From the NCBI RefSeq assembly GCF_016294135.1, contig NZ_JAEDCO010000041.1:1-12613 (forward strand): DNA of 12,613 bases. Direction: 5' to 3'. The notes beneath the pieces were generated by a model. That model worked only from the letters and a program-made list of their open reading frames with translations. It made no database searches and was not told the DNA's origin. Position numbers and translations under genes: made by a program. Within the stretch, counting starts at the first letter, position 1; every line of letters begins with the position of its first letter. The DNA comes from Methanobrevibacter ruminantium (GTDB lineage: Archaea > Methanobacteriota > Methanobacteria > Methanobacteriales > Methanobacteriaceae). This document shows, piece by piece, positions 1-8,493 of this stretch.

Positions 1-394
1 TTTTTAATACAAATATTTATCTAATAAACAATTTTATAAAATTTTAGTATTTATTGTAAAAAATTGAATAATATTCAGTTATATTAGATTCATTTAATAT
101 ATTGAAAATCAAAAAAATTCATATTATAAATCAAGAAAAAATTATGTATTTTTATTTATTTTTCATTTAAAATATTGAATATTGTTTAATATTTATTATA
201 AATCATATTAATTTTTATTTTTAAATGTGATTATTTTAAAAAATTAAGGGCATTATAATCCATATTATTTTTTTTATTTATTTTTAATGGTTATTATTTA
301 AAAAAAAGTTATTTATGTGATTTTGGTTTTTCAGCATCCACATATTTTTCATGAAAGCTTTCAAACCATATTCACATAAATTTTAAATTAAATT
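1..394. other. Non-coding AT-rich spacer at the left edge
   Basis: No convincing reading frame is visible on either strand. The stretch is almost entirely A/T. It holds the likely terminator of the minus-strand adhesin gene and, at 352-363, the 12-bp palindrome TGAAAGCTTTCA of unknown meaning. Two loosely similar AT-rich segments (about 91-131 and 165-209) share pieces such as TATTATAAATCA, but in DNA of this composition that may be chance. Confidence 0.6.
300..307 (-). terminator. Oligo-T terminator candidate of the adhesin-like gene
   Basis: A run of eight A on the plus strand reads as eight T on the minus strand, about 90 nt beyond the adhesin stop. Archaeal RNA polymerase terminates on U-rich tracts without needing a GC-rich hairpin, so this is the best nearby candidate. 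Other T-rich minus-strand stretches closer to the stop could also serve. Confidence 0.4.
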
Positions 395-3093
395 TTATTT
401 TCTATTTCTTATAGGAATCAATATCAATGACATTAAACAGATCAATAAAACTAAAATTGGATTTCCTGTTTTTAAGCTGACATTTCTGTCTATTTTTGGA
501 ATCTTTTTAGTAGTCTTATTGCTATCAGGTTCATTTGGTACAATTACTTTAGTGGTATTAGTACTATTAACTGTGTCATTGGTTATGTTATGACCTGCTA
601 TAGCAGTATTATTCTTGACTCCTGCAGTAATAACTCTAAATAGAATATCTAGACTTATGGATTCTCCAGGTTGCAATATTCCCTTATATGTCCAAGTGTC
701 TATTCCATCAAATGTCCATTCATTATTTTTATCGATATAGGATAAATAAACCAATCCATTGGAATATTCATTGTCCTTTATGTAGACTCCAGTTAAGTTA
801 CAGTCACCTGTATTTGTTAAAATGATTGTAAACCTTACTGTTTCTCCTATTGTAACTATTTTATTGTTGGAAATTTTTTGGATTGTCATGTTTGGATTGA
901 AAACAATAGTCTTATTGCTGCTGTTGGAAATATTTATGTTATTGTATCCAGAGCTTACATTGTTAACTAATGTTCCATTTTTAGTAGTGTTAAAAATTAG
1001 AATCAGACTTCTTGATTCATTTGGATTCGATTCAATTGTTCATTCAATATGTACTTATTGTTCTCTTTTGTCCAATTTCCATTTTCTATTCTCCAACCAA
1101 TAAAATCTAATCCGCTGCTATAATCTTCATCGATTATATATGGAAAATTAATAATGTCATATCCATTGTTTGTTAGAGTTATGCGAAATTCCACTGGGCT
1201 ACCAATCAATACTTGTGGGTTTAATGTTTCTTTTTCTACAGTTTGATTAATCTCTTCATATGTTAGATTAAATATTACGGCATTCTGATAACTATTTGGT
1301 GCTAAGAAATACTTAAAATTAAATGAAACTATTGTTCCATTATCTAGGATTTTGCTGGCATTATGAGTAGGAATCCTAAAGCCTGCATCATATAAATCTA
1401 TTACATGCTGGATAGGAGGGTATATGTTTCCATAATTAGTATAATTCCCATCTGTAAATGCCCAAATAAATTGAAACATATCATAAGGTTCGAAAACGCT
1501 TTGATTGAAGTAATATTCATAGATTAATATTTTAACATATTCAAATACATTTTCACCGGTTCTTGAATTCCTTACAGCAGTCATATCATTTATTACATAG
1601 CCTCTGAGTGGAGGGAATGCTTTGGATTCAGAACAGAATCCCGGTTCGCCTGTAGAGAAAACAATTTCTCCACCATAATGTGCATTAATGGTTTCCAGTA
1701 TGTTTAATAATATGCATTCGTTACTTGAATTGCCTAAATTACTATTTGATATTGCAAATACATTGGTACCATTTTTGGCATTATTTTTGACAAAATTATT
1801 ATTGTAAGAACTTATGTTTGCAGCTAATATTGCTCCACCATAAGCTTCAGCAGAGTTATTAGTGAAATTAGAGTTCATGACAGTAATATTGTTACTTAGT
1901 ATTGCGCCTGCATATGAAAAAGCGTAATTATCAGTAAAAATGGAATTATTAACAAGACTATTTGGCCCTTCAATATTGAGGGCTCCACCACCATAATTTA
2001 CAGAATTATTAATAAATTTTGAGTTATTAATATTTGTATTGTTACTTGAATGTACCGCTCCTCCAAATTTTGCATTATTATCTATAAAACTGCAATTATT
2101 AATTGCAGTGTTAGAAGATTTTAATGCGCCGCCTATTTTTCCTCCTGTATTGTTAGTAAAGACAGAATTTTTAGCATCAATGTTTCTTGCACTTATAGCT
2201 CCTCCATAAATTCCTTCATTGAATTCAAAGAAACTATTTCTAACAGTTACATTAGGTGCATAAATAGCCCCACCACCATCTGGATATTCAGAATATCCAG
2301 TATTATTTCTAAAGGTGGAATCATAAACAGTTACTTCTTTTAAACCATATATTGCTCCACCAGATTTAGCTTCTGAATTTTCAAATATAGAATTATATAC
2401 AAAAACATTTTTCCTTGAATATATTGATCCTCCATATAAATTAGCAGCTTTTGAGGATAATACTTTATTTAGGTTAAAATAGGAGTTGTTAACTATTATG
2501 TCTTCATATGTGTATATTGCACCACCACTGCTGTTGGAAGTAAAATTAATGAATGAGGAATTATTTATTGAAATTTCACCTCTTGATAAAATTGATGAAC
2601 CTTCTTTACTGTAGCCATTATAAAAATTCAAGTTATTAATGCTTAATGAAACATTTGAAATTACATTGAATATACGTGCACTATTATCTGCATCAATGGT
2701 ATGGTTATTTCCATTAATTATTAAACTTCTATTAATGGTTATTCCATTTGTAAAGTCTGAATCAGTATCAGGATTGAAAAAATAATCAACATCAATATTT
2801 ATGATTCCATCAGTATTGGAATTAATTAAATTATCCAAGTCTTTGAAAGAATCTTTTTCATTGGAATCTTTAAGATTATTTTCATTTTTTGAATTTAATA
2901 CTGTCCCATCTTCATTATTTTGATAATGAGTAGTATTATCTTCAACTTGTGAATCATCTATTATAATATTATTATTGTCAATATTCTTATTATCAACTTT
3001 ATCATGATTTTCATTAATTTCCAATGCAGATACAGAAGAAATAGTTAAAAATAATGAAAAGATCAATAAGATAACTATTATCTTTTTTTTCAT
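395..3093 (-). pseudogene. Adhesin-like surface protein, split by one frameshift
   Basis: The 5' part (3093 down to 1003, 696 codons) starts with a clear Sec signal peptide (MKKK, hydrophobic core, probable cleavage after A23). A polar Asn/Asp-rich segment (24-95) follows, then about ten beta-helix rungs (190-425) with GGAI/GGAL motifs about 24 residues apart and NNSxF/FxNN strands, as in polymorphic-membrane-protein repeats. Next come a region of unknown fold (460-612) and the first DUF11-like repeat (from 615). The frame is lost near 1033-1038. The 3' part continues in another frame (in-frame codons from about 1039 down to the stop at 395; first internal ATG at 889) with a second DUF11-like repeat and a C-terminal hydrophobic anchor ending in IRNRK. 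Adding one base makes the locus exactly 900 codons. Family role (known): cell-surface attachment. The start is supported by GGAG (3102-3105), eight bases upstream. The truncated product would be secreted without its anchor. Sequencing error is possible. Confidence 0.85.
1033..1038 (-). other. Frameshift junction in the adhesin-like gene
   Basis: On the minus strand the upstream frame reads ..ILNEQLNRIQMNQEV then stop. The frame that carries the rest of the protein reads ..IESNPNESRSLILIFNTT. Restoring one A in the CAATTG here gives NEQIESNPNES and joins both halves without any stop. The site is not a long homopolymer, so it is not an obvious slippage switch. Confidence 0.75.
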
Positions 3094-3153
3094 ATTTAAA
3101 ACTCCAATAATGGATTCAATAAATATTAACTTGTTTGTTATTGTAAAATAGGT

Positions 3154-3165
3154 ATTATATATAAG
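3154..3165 (-). promoter_or_regulatory. TATA box candidate for the adhesin-like gene
   Basis: The minus strand reads CTTATATATAAT, a good archaeal TATA element preceded by an A/T-rich stretch that could serve as BRE. Its centre lies about 65 bases before the ATG, predicting transcription start near 3130-3135 and a 5' leader of roughly 40 nt containing the GGAG ribosome binding site. Confidence 0.5.
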
Positions 3166-3234
3166 ATTTAAGTATTTGCATCTTTCATCTTCATTAATTG
3201 AAAAGTTAGTTAATATTAATCAAATCCATTTATG

Positions 3235-3387
3235 CCTATAAATTTGATTTATAGGATTGCTATAAATCTTATCCATAGGTTATTCTCATTCTTTAAATCA
3301 TAAAGCGAGAATATTGGCATCTATTGGTATCCGTTTTTCTATCTAACGTAACGGGGTTAAATTTAAAAAAAGTGGCTAACCAATAGA
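3235..3387. ncRNA. Cluster of three stem-loops, possible structured RNA (strand unknown)
   Basis: Three inverted repeats follow each other. CCTATAAA/TTTATAGG (3235-3242 with 3248-3255) is a perfect 8-bp stem with a 5-nt loop. TATTCTC/GAGAATA (3281-3287 with 3307-3313) encloses CTTTA/TAAAG (3291-3295 with 3301-3305), giving a 12-bp interrupted hairpin. TCTATTGGT/ACCAATAGA (3320-3328 with 3379-3387) is a perfect 9-bp pairing enclosing 50 nt. The third segment is visibly richer in G and C than its surroundings. No known RNA family was recognised. Alternatives are a remnant of a small inverted-repeat element, for which no target-site duplication is visible, or regulatory dyads. Confidence 0.3.
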
Positions 3388-3666
3388 CTAAAAAAAACTA
3401 TAAATTTCTGCTTAAAATATTTAATGTATTTTATGGATACAAAGAATTTTAAAAATTAACTTATAGTTTAATGGTAAATAATAATTTACATTTTAACTTA
3501 TATTTTTTTTATTTATAAAGATAACTATTAAATAAAATAACAATTTAATAATTTTTCTTAAAATTTATAGATTTATTAAACAATGTTCAATTTTATTTAA
3601 ATAACATTATCAAAATGATAATATTTTTAAATTTATTAAATGGAAAATTTAAAAATTATTTTTAAA

Positions 3667-3717
3667 GCTTTTCAGAAGAAAATAACATCAAAATATTATT
3701 TTCTTAACTAAAAAAGC
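3667..3717. repeat. Long AT-rich hairpin
   Basis: GCTTTT (3667-3672) pairs with AAAAGC (3712-3717), and inside it AGAAAATAA (3677-3685) pairs perfectly with TTATTTTCT (3696-3704) around a 10-nt loop. This gives 15 base pairs with one internal loop. Function is unknown; it lies well away from both flanking genes. Confidence 0.45.
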
Positions 3718-3854
3718 ATATTTATAATTATATGTCAAAAATAGCTGATTTTAATTTATTTAATTATATTCCACTTTCCATATGTTTTTTCCCAACTTAG
3801 GGGTCCCTTAAAATCCTTAAAAGATCATTTTTTTAAATCCTATATTCTTTGGGG

Positions 3855-3966
3855 AATAAAGCATTAGTGAAATTATAGGTTATCATATCATTTAAGGGAA
3901 ATGTTTCAGGCAATAAAAGATTAGTGAAATGATAGCTTATCATATCATTTAATGTAATGTTTCAGG
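3855..3966. repeat. Two-copy direct repeat, about 56 bp, with an internal dyad
   Basis: Copy 1 is 3855-3910 and copy 2 is 3912-3966. Both run from AATAAA through TTAGTGAAAT and TTATCATATCATTTAA to ATGTTTCAGG, with a handful of differences. A weak third start (AATATTGCATATTAG) follows at 3967. Copy 2 contains the dyad ATGATA-gct-TATCAT (3929-3943), only partly kept in copy 1. The array lies about 265 bp before the kinase-like operon, so the dyad could be an operator; that is inference. Confidence 0.65.
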
Positions 3967-4011
3967 AATATTGCATATTAGAATTCAATAAATAACTATT
4001 TATACCTTGAA

Positions 4012-4068
4012 GGTTAATTATATATAACCAACATTAAGATATTTTTTATCTTAATCAAAAAAGATTAA
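4012..4068 (+). promoter_or_regulatory. TATA box with overlapping dyads upstream of the kinase-like operon
   Basis: TTATATATAA (4018-4027) is a TATA candidate, itself inside the dyad GGTTA/TAACC (4012-4016 with 4025-4029). It would place transcription start near 4045-4050. A perfect 9-bp inverted repeat, ATTAAGATA/TATCTTAAT (4033-4041 with 4047-4055), straddles that point. It overlaps a second one, TTAATC/GATTAA (4051-4056 with 4063-4068), so the two stems cannot form together. A weaker TATA candidate (TATTTATA, 3997-4004) would put the stems inside the leader instead. Other A/T-rich boxes closer to the gene (about 4160-4170) are also possible. Confidence 0.35.
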
Positions 4069-4078
4069 ATAGGTATTA

Positions 4079-4088
4079 TTTTTTTTTT
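4079..4088 (+). terminator. T10 tract in the presumed leader, possible attenuator
   Basis: Ten T residues lie about 10 nt after the stem-loop pair and about 140 nt before the first kinase-like gene. In archaea such a tract can terminate transcription by itself, so if the promoter is upstream this may limit read-through. If the true start is downstream of here it has no such role. Confidence 0.25.
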
Positions 4089-4220
4089 AAGGATTTGATT
4101 GTGTTAATATTTGTATCTTCCATTAGGATTAGATGGGTTAGGTAGATTAATAGTCATCTTAAAATATTTGAATAATTAAATGGCTTTAGATTATTAGATT
4201 CTATTTAAATTCAAAAATAT

Positions 4221-4227
4221 AGGTGAT
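4221..4227 (+). promoter_or_regulatory. Ribosome binding site AGGTGAT
   Basis: AGGTGAT matches the archaeal 16S rRNA 3' end well and sits three bases before the ATG at 4231, which fixes the start of the first multi-PAS gene. Confidence 0.7.
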
Positions 4228-4230
4228 AAA

Positions 4231-6213
4231 ATGTTAACTACAATTATAGAGGATATGGAAGGAAACGTAATCAGCAAGCAGACATACATTAAAGATTATC
4301 CTTTTAATAATTTTTCATTCAAAAAGAAAAGGAGAAAAATAGAATTCAATCCTTCCTTCTTTGATGAATTGGACTTTTCTTTAGGAGTTTTAGCTCCAGA
4401 CATGAATCTCAACGATTTTTTAATCTGTTTTTTAAATAAGCCTTTGTTGGATTACTTTAACATTGATTTGGATGAAGTCAAAGGGGCATACTTATTTGAA
4501 TCCTTGGATTTTCTCAATGATTTCAATGTCAAGGATTTGCTGTTTGATTCATATGCCAATAATCAGGATGTGGAATTTAAGATTCTTCGTTATGTTGAAA
4601 ACATAATGGTCAGCTCAAGGGTATATAAGTTTTTCAGATTCAATGATAAGCTTTATTTTAAGATCACCAATTCCGATGATCTGGATATTCTGAATAAATC
4701 AAATAAGGAAACTATAGAAAACTCGAACTTAAGTGTGGGAATTATCCAAGCCAATAAATGGGTTTACGGAAATCGGACCTTCTGCAGGATGAATGATGTC
4801 GATGAATCAAGCATCAATGAACTGGAAATCTTCAATAGGAATATAATCTCCAGAGAATTTGCAAGCGTTGAAGAATTGAAGTATATCCTTGACGATATCT
4901 TGAATCGCAGACTGTTTTTCTTCCAGGACAATCTAAAATTCAATTTCAATGGAGAAATAAGACATCTTAGAGAGTTCATTTATCCGACCTCTTTCAATAA
5001 TCAGCCTGCAATTGAAGTGATTTTCATAGACCAAACAAAGGAAAAAAGGCTGAAGAAGGAATTTGCAGATTTAAATCGGAAAAATGAGATCATCTTAAAG
5101 TTAGGAAAACTTGCTGTATGCCAAGTTAAGGATGGGAGGATATATTGGTCAAATGAAATATTCTCGATTTTTGAAATCCCTCCAAATGAGCTGGAATTTC
5201 CTGCAATCACGAATTGTATAGGGGAGTTTTTTGACATTATTAAGGATTTCATCATTAAAACAGACTTAGCCAGCTTATATGATGAAATCAATAGTCAGAA
5301 GGATGAATCCTCTAAGCTTAACTTGAACTTCAGGATCAAGACAAGAAAAGGCAACATAAAATTCATAAATTGCGAATTCATTCTCTATGGGGAAGACCCA
5401 TTGACGCTTACAGGATTTGTACAGGATATAAGCTATGAGGAATCCCTAAAGAATGAGTTGAACTATCAACTTAGGGAATATGAAAAGCTGTATGGGGAAT
5501 TGCAGCAATCAAGAAAGATTCTAGAAGAGGAACTGGAAAACAAGTCACTGGTCCTTGAATATATTTACAATAAGTTCAATCTCAATTTAAAGATATTCCT
5601 CTATCTTCTAGGGACCTATCTTGATTCAAACCCTAAAATATCAGACAGTTATTATAGGATGTTCAAGAAAAGGATAGAGATACTCTGTAGGGGCAATGTC
5701 ATTTCCCAGAGCAGTGAGTACTATGAGCAGCTAAGTTTAAGGGATTTTATGAATATTTTTATCAATGACTATTATTCCAAGCTTTTCAAGTCAAGCATAG
5801 TCAACTGCAATATTGAGGGAGATATCCTATTCTATAGGGATGAAATAGACTTGATATACTTGATTTTATGTGAATTTTTCATCAATATTCTAAAGATGGA
5901 GGAAACTGATATTGAAAGGCTTGACATTGAGGGATACTTGGAGGATGATTCAATAAGGATTTCCATCAAGGCATTCAACTATGAAAGGATTGATTTGCAA
6001 TACTTGAAAGTTCTTGAATTTTTCAGGGAAATCGACAGCAATATGTATGACCTTTCAATTGATAGCGATGAGAAGGTCACTGAATTAAGGATATTGTTTG
6101 AAAACAGCAGTAAAAACGATGAGAATGCATTATCCAAGAGCACTGGATTTAATGATAAGGAGTCCAGAGTGAAAGGTAATGACTTATCAGACAGTAGGGG
6201 GGATTCATCATGA
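4231..6213 (+). CDS. Multi-PAS sensor protein with degenerate histidine-kinase module
   Basis: A 660-residue soluble protein with no membrane segment. Three PAS-like domains are visible at about 45-150, 165-272 and 288-405. The third is the clearest (IYWSNEIFSIFEIPPNEL, ending FVQDIS). A coiled coil (405-438) leads to a module that aligns with HisKA_2-type kinases: LNLKIFLYLL (451-460) matches the family's NNLQIISSLL. Where the family has the His-His of EIHHRVKNNL this protein has Y446-N447. E548 and N552 of the N-box survive, but no DxG or GxG ATP-binding motif is seen, and 573-622 runs straight into the last strands. A charged, probably disordered tail follows (623-660). Family role (known): signal sensing and phosphotransfer. 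Inference: a pseudokinase or scaffold. The gene overlaps the next by ATGA, so the two are translationally coupled, and the next is its paralog. Confidence 0.85.
   Translation: MLTTIIEDMEGNVISKQTYIKDYPFNNFSFKKKRRKIEFNPSFFDELDFSLGVLAPDMNLNDFLICFLNKPLLDYFNIDLDEVKGAYLFESLDFLNDFNVKDLLFDSYANNQDVEFKILRYVENIMVSSRVYKFFRFNDKLYFKITNSDDLDILNKSNKETIENSNLSVGIIQANKWVYGNRTFCRMNDVDESSINELEIFNRNIISREFASVEELKYILDDILNRRLFFFQDNLKFNFNGEIRHLREFIYPTSFNNQPAIEVIFIDQTKEKRLKKEFADLNRKNEIILKLGKLAVCQVKDGRIYWSNEIFSIFEIPPNELEFPAITNCIGEFFDIIKDFIIKTDLASLYDEINSQKDESSKLNLNFRIKTRKGNIKFINCEFILYGEDPLTLTGFVQDISYEESLKNELNYQLREYEKLYGELQQSRKILEEELENKSLVLEYIYNKFNLNLKIFLYLLGTYLDSNPKISDSYYRMFKKRIEILCRGNVISQSSEYYEQLSLRDFMNIFINDYYSKLFKSSIVNCNIEGDILFYRDEIDLIYLILCEFFINILKMEETDIERLDIEGYLEDDSIRISIKAFNYERIDLQYLKVLEFFREIDSNMYDLSIDSDEKVTELRILFENSSKNDENALSKSTGFNDKESRVKGNDLSDSRGDSS
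6196..6204 (+). promoter_or_regulatory. Ribosome binding site of the second multi-PAS gene, inside the first
   Basis: AGGGGGGAT lies five bases before the ATG at 6210, within the last codons of the upstream gene. Together with the ATGA stop/start overlap it supports coupled translation from one mRNA. Confidence 0.55.
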
Positions 6214-8483
6214 AAATTGTTATACAGGATATGGAAAACAATATTTTAAAGGAAATAAAAGATATGGGGAAATATGAATTGTTTTCAAATTCTCCTAGGT
6301 TCATGTCAGTTGAATATGATGAAAACTTCAAGATTTTTGACAAGTTGAATCAGGATTTGATAATTCTTAAGTTCTGCAAAAACAGCAAGGACTTCGTTGT
6401 TGAATTCATTTCACAAAATTACATAGACCTGATCAATTCAATATATGCGAATGACCATGACTTTACATTGTCTTATAAGAATATAGTGGGTAGATACTTT
6501 TCAAAATTATTCCCTTTCATTAAAGAAAACAACTTGTTAAGATTATTCATTAAAGTGGCTGAAACAGGACAACCATTTGAATTCAGGGAAGTCAAGTACA
6601 TAGATGACATTTTAATATCCATTTATAGGCATAAGCTATTCCTATTTGGGGATAAGCTTTTTCATTTATCATATTTGGAAGAGGATTTGGACTTGCTGTA
6701 TTTTGCAGGAGAGGAGTTTTTCAATAAATCCGAAAGACCATATATTCTGATAGAAGGAAATGAAGTCTTGAAGGTAAATTCCAAGTTCCTGGATTATTTT
6801 GACATTGAGGAGAATGAGATATTGGGGTTCTACGATTTTGGAAATCTTGACCTGGTTGGAATTGGCCATGATGATTTGGACATGATCTTAAACAATCTCC
6901 TAAACAGAAAGTCACTCTTTGAAACATTTGAATTTTCATTTAGGGATTCCAAAGACAGAATCCGGTGGCTTAGGGCATTTGCATCCCCTTCAAGCCATAA
7001 CTACAATCCTGCTGTAAAAATGTTCTTCAATGAAATCACTGAAGAGAAGGATCATGAGATGGAAGCCTACCTATTAAGGGATACTCTGGATTTGGTTCAA
7101 ACGGAAAATGATATTGCCGGCTTTTACATGAAACATTCAAAAAGCAAGACTCATCATATTGAAAATTATGAGGAACATCTTGAGGGAGGGTTCCTTGAAG
7201 AGAATATCTTAAGCAGCAATGTAAAAAATCTGGAAAAGGAACGGTTTCTAAATAATGATATTGGTGATGATTTATCTAAAGTCCGAGATAACGATAAGGA
7301 CATATTGAATAAATTGAACCAATTCACTGTATATTCAAAAGGAATATTCAACATTCTCGATTTGAATCCTGATGATTTGAGCCATAGCATGGATTCCAAT
7401 GATTTGGATGAGGATTTGGAAATCAGTGATTCCCTCAATGATGATTTAAGTGTATTTACAGTTTATACCAGTGATGGATTAAGTGATGATTCATCTGGCA
7501 GTGGATTTGAAGGACAGTCCAGTGATGATTTTGGTGTTGGTTCAATTGGCAGTGGATTTGAAGGAGAGTCCAGTGATGATTTTGATAATCTCAGCAGGAT
7601 TGATTTTATAAAGTATATATCAGATTTGGATATTAAAGATTTCAAATCAGAGCTTAGCAATTTTTCCAAAAACTATGACACAATCAATACAAACATCAGG
7701 ATCATCAGTGAAAGGAATAGGGAAAAATACATTAATTTCATTATTGAAGGGGAATTCAATGAAAATGGTGAGAATCTGGATTATATCGGATTTTTAAAGG
7801 ACAATACCGATAGGATTCTCAATGAAAATATGCTGAAGGATAACTTAACCCAATTGGATGTTCTCTTAAGCAAGATTACAGAAGTGAATCGGAAGCTGGA
7901 AAAAACCCAAAAGTCTGAAGAGAAATTATTGAATGACTCCCATGTATTTATAAAGGACCTTTTATATTTGTTTATAAGGATAATGGATTACAGTTTAAAG
8001 TCAGGATTGGATAAAAAGATTATTCTTGAGAATTTCAAAAGGAGAATCAATGTTCTGCTCTTAATCCATCAGTATATTGATAGGGACTTCGACTTATTGA
8101 ACATAAGCGTAAAGGATTACATTGAGGAATGCTTGAATTATCTCTCTAACGACAAAAGCTTAAATCTGAGTTATAAAACAGATTTGGATGATGTCCATAT
8201 CAATATAGGCTCTTTAGCATTTCTTGGAATTATCATCTATGAGTTTGCATATAACATTTTTGCTGGTGATGAGATTTCAATCAGCTTAAGAAAGAAAAGG
8301 AAAAATGCCTATTTGAAATTCACAAAGGAGAATTCATCTGGAAACAAGGGAAACTTTAACATCAAGTTAGTTGAGGAGATCTTGAATTCCCTGGATTTCC
8401 AATTTTCCAAGTCTAAAGATGAGGATTCATATGAGCTTTCAATTCCAATTGTCAATGAGCATATAGTCAGTTTGAACAATTAA
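6210..8483 (+). CDS. Second multi-PAS protein with degenerate kinase module and acidic inserts
   Basis: A 757-residue soluble paralog of its upstream partner. Both begin with an I(I/Q)(E/Q)DME-N strand and share domain order. PAS-like domains lie at about 45-157 and 162-280. The third is split: a first strand at 290-308, an acidic insert at 310-367, QFTVYSKGIFNILDLNPDDL at 371-390, a second Asp/Ser/Gly-rich insert at 391-463 with a 17-residue repeat (GSGFEGxSSDDF twice), then the rest of the domain at 465-533. A coiled coil precedes a HisKA_2-like module (572-750): LLNDSHVFIKDLL aligns with LLKEIHHRVKNNL, keeping H578 but with V579 at the His shared with HWE kinases. LLIHQYI and ISVKDYIEECLNYL fit the family well. 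E678 and N682 of the N-box remain; the glycine boxes are not recognisable. Phosphotransfer is therefore doubtful. Inference: partner of the upstream protein in one complex. Confidence 0.85.
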   Translation: MKIVIQDMENNILKEIKDMGKYELFSNSPRFMSVEYDENFKIFDKLNQDLIILKFCKNSKDFVVEFISQNYIDLINSIYANDHDFTLSYKNIVGRYFSKLFPFIKENNLLRLFIKVAETGQPFEFREVKYIDDILISIYRHKLFLFGDKLFHLSYLEEDLDLLYFAGEEFFNKSERPYILIEGNEVLKVNSKFLDYFDIEENEILGFYDFGNLDLVGIGHDDLDMILNNLLNRKSLFETFEFSFRDSKDRIRWLRAFASPSSHNYNPAVKMFFNEITEEKDHEMEAYLLRDTLDLVQTENDIAGFYMKHSKSKTHHIENYEEHLEGGFLEENILSSNVKNLEKERFLNNDIGDDLSKVRDNDKDILNKLNQFTVYSKGIFNILDLNPDDLSHSMDSNDLDEDLEISDSLNDDLSVFTVYTSDGLSDDSSGSGFEGQSSDDFGVGSIGSGFEGESSDDFDNLSRIDFIKYISDLDIKDFKSELSNFSKNYDTINTNIRIISERNREKYINFIIEGEFNENGENLDYIGFLKDNTDRILNENMLKDNLTQLDVLLSKITEVNRKLEKTQKSEEKLLNDSHVFIKDLLYLFIRIMDYSLKSGLDKKIILENFKRRINVLLLIHQYIDRDFDLLNISVKDYIEECLNYLSNDKSLNLSYKTDLDDVHINIGSLAFLGIIIYEFAYNIFAGDEISISLRKKRKNAYLKFTKENSSGNKGNFNIKLVEEILNSLDFQFSKSKDEDSYELSIPIVNEHIVSLNN
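7497..7584 (+). repeat. In-frame 51-bp repeat within the acidic insert
   Basis: Two 37-bp copies (7497-7533 and 7548-7584) differ at one base and start 51 bp apart, so each full unit is 17 codons. They encode GSGFEGQSSDDF and GSGFEGESSDDF. Because the period is a multiple of three, copy number could change without breaking the gene. Confidence 0.8.
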
Positions 8484-8493
8484 GTGTCATAAT

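Larger units (their letters stand above)
3094..4230. other. 1.1 kb intergenic region without a gene, rich in inverted repeats
   Basis: No credible coding frame is present on either strand. The region separates the divergently transcribed adhesin-like gene and kinase-like operon and must hold both promoters. It contains a cluster of stem-loops at 3235-3387, a long AT-rich hairpin at 3667-3717, a 56-bp direct repeat at 3855-3966 and dyads next to a TATA box at 4012-4068. Each is listed separately. Confidence 0.6.

Noticed and set aside
352..363. Palindrome TGAAAGCTTTCA as an operator
   Set aside because: It lies beyond the 3' end of the adhesin gene with no gene start nearby.
822..1103. Plus-strand 93-codon hydrophobic ORF
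   Set aside because: It is the antisense shadow of the adhesin C-terminal repeats; its frame follows the coding strand's third-base pattern.
3320..3387. Miniature inverted-repeat transposable element
   Set aside because: Only 9-bp inverted ends, no target-site duplication at the flanks and a single copy in the window; kept only as part of the stem-loop cluster.
3146..4079. 13-mer AAATAGGTATTAT present at 3146-3158 and 4067-4079, as ends of an inserted element
   Set aside because: Too short and AT-rich to be meaningful, and no element-like content was recognised between the copies.
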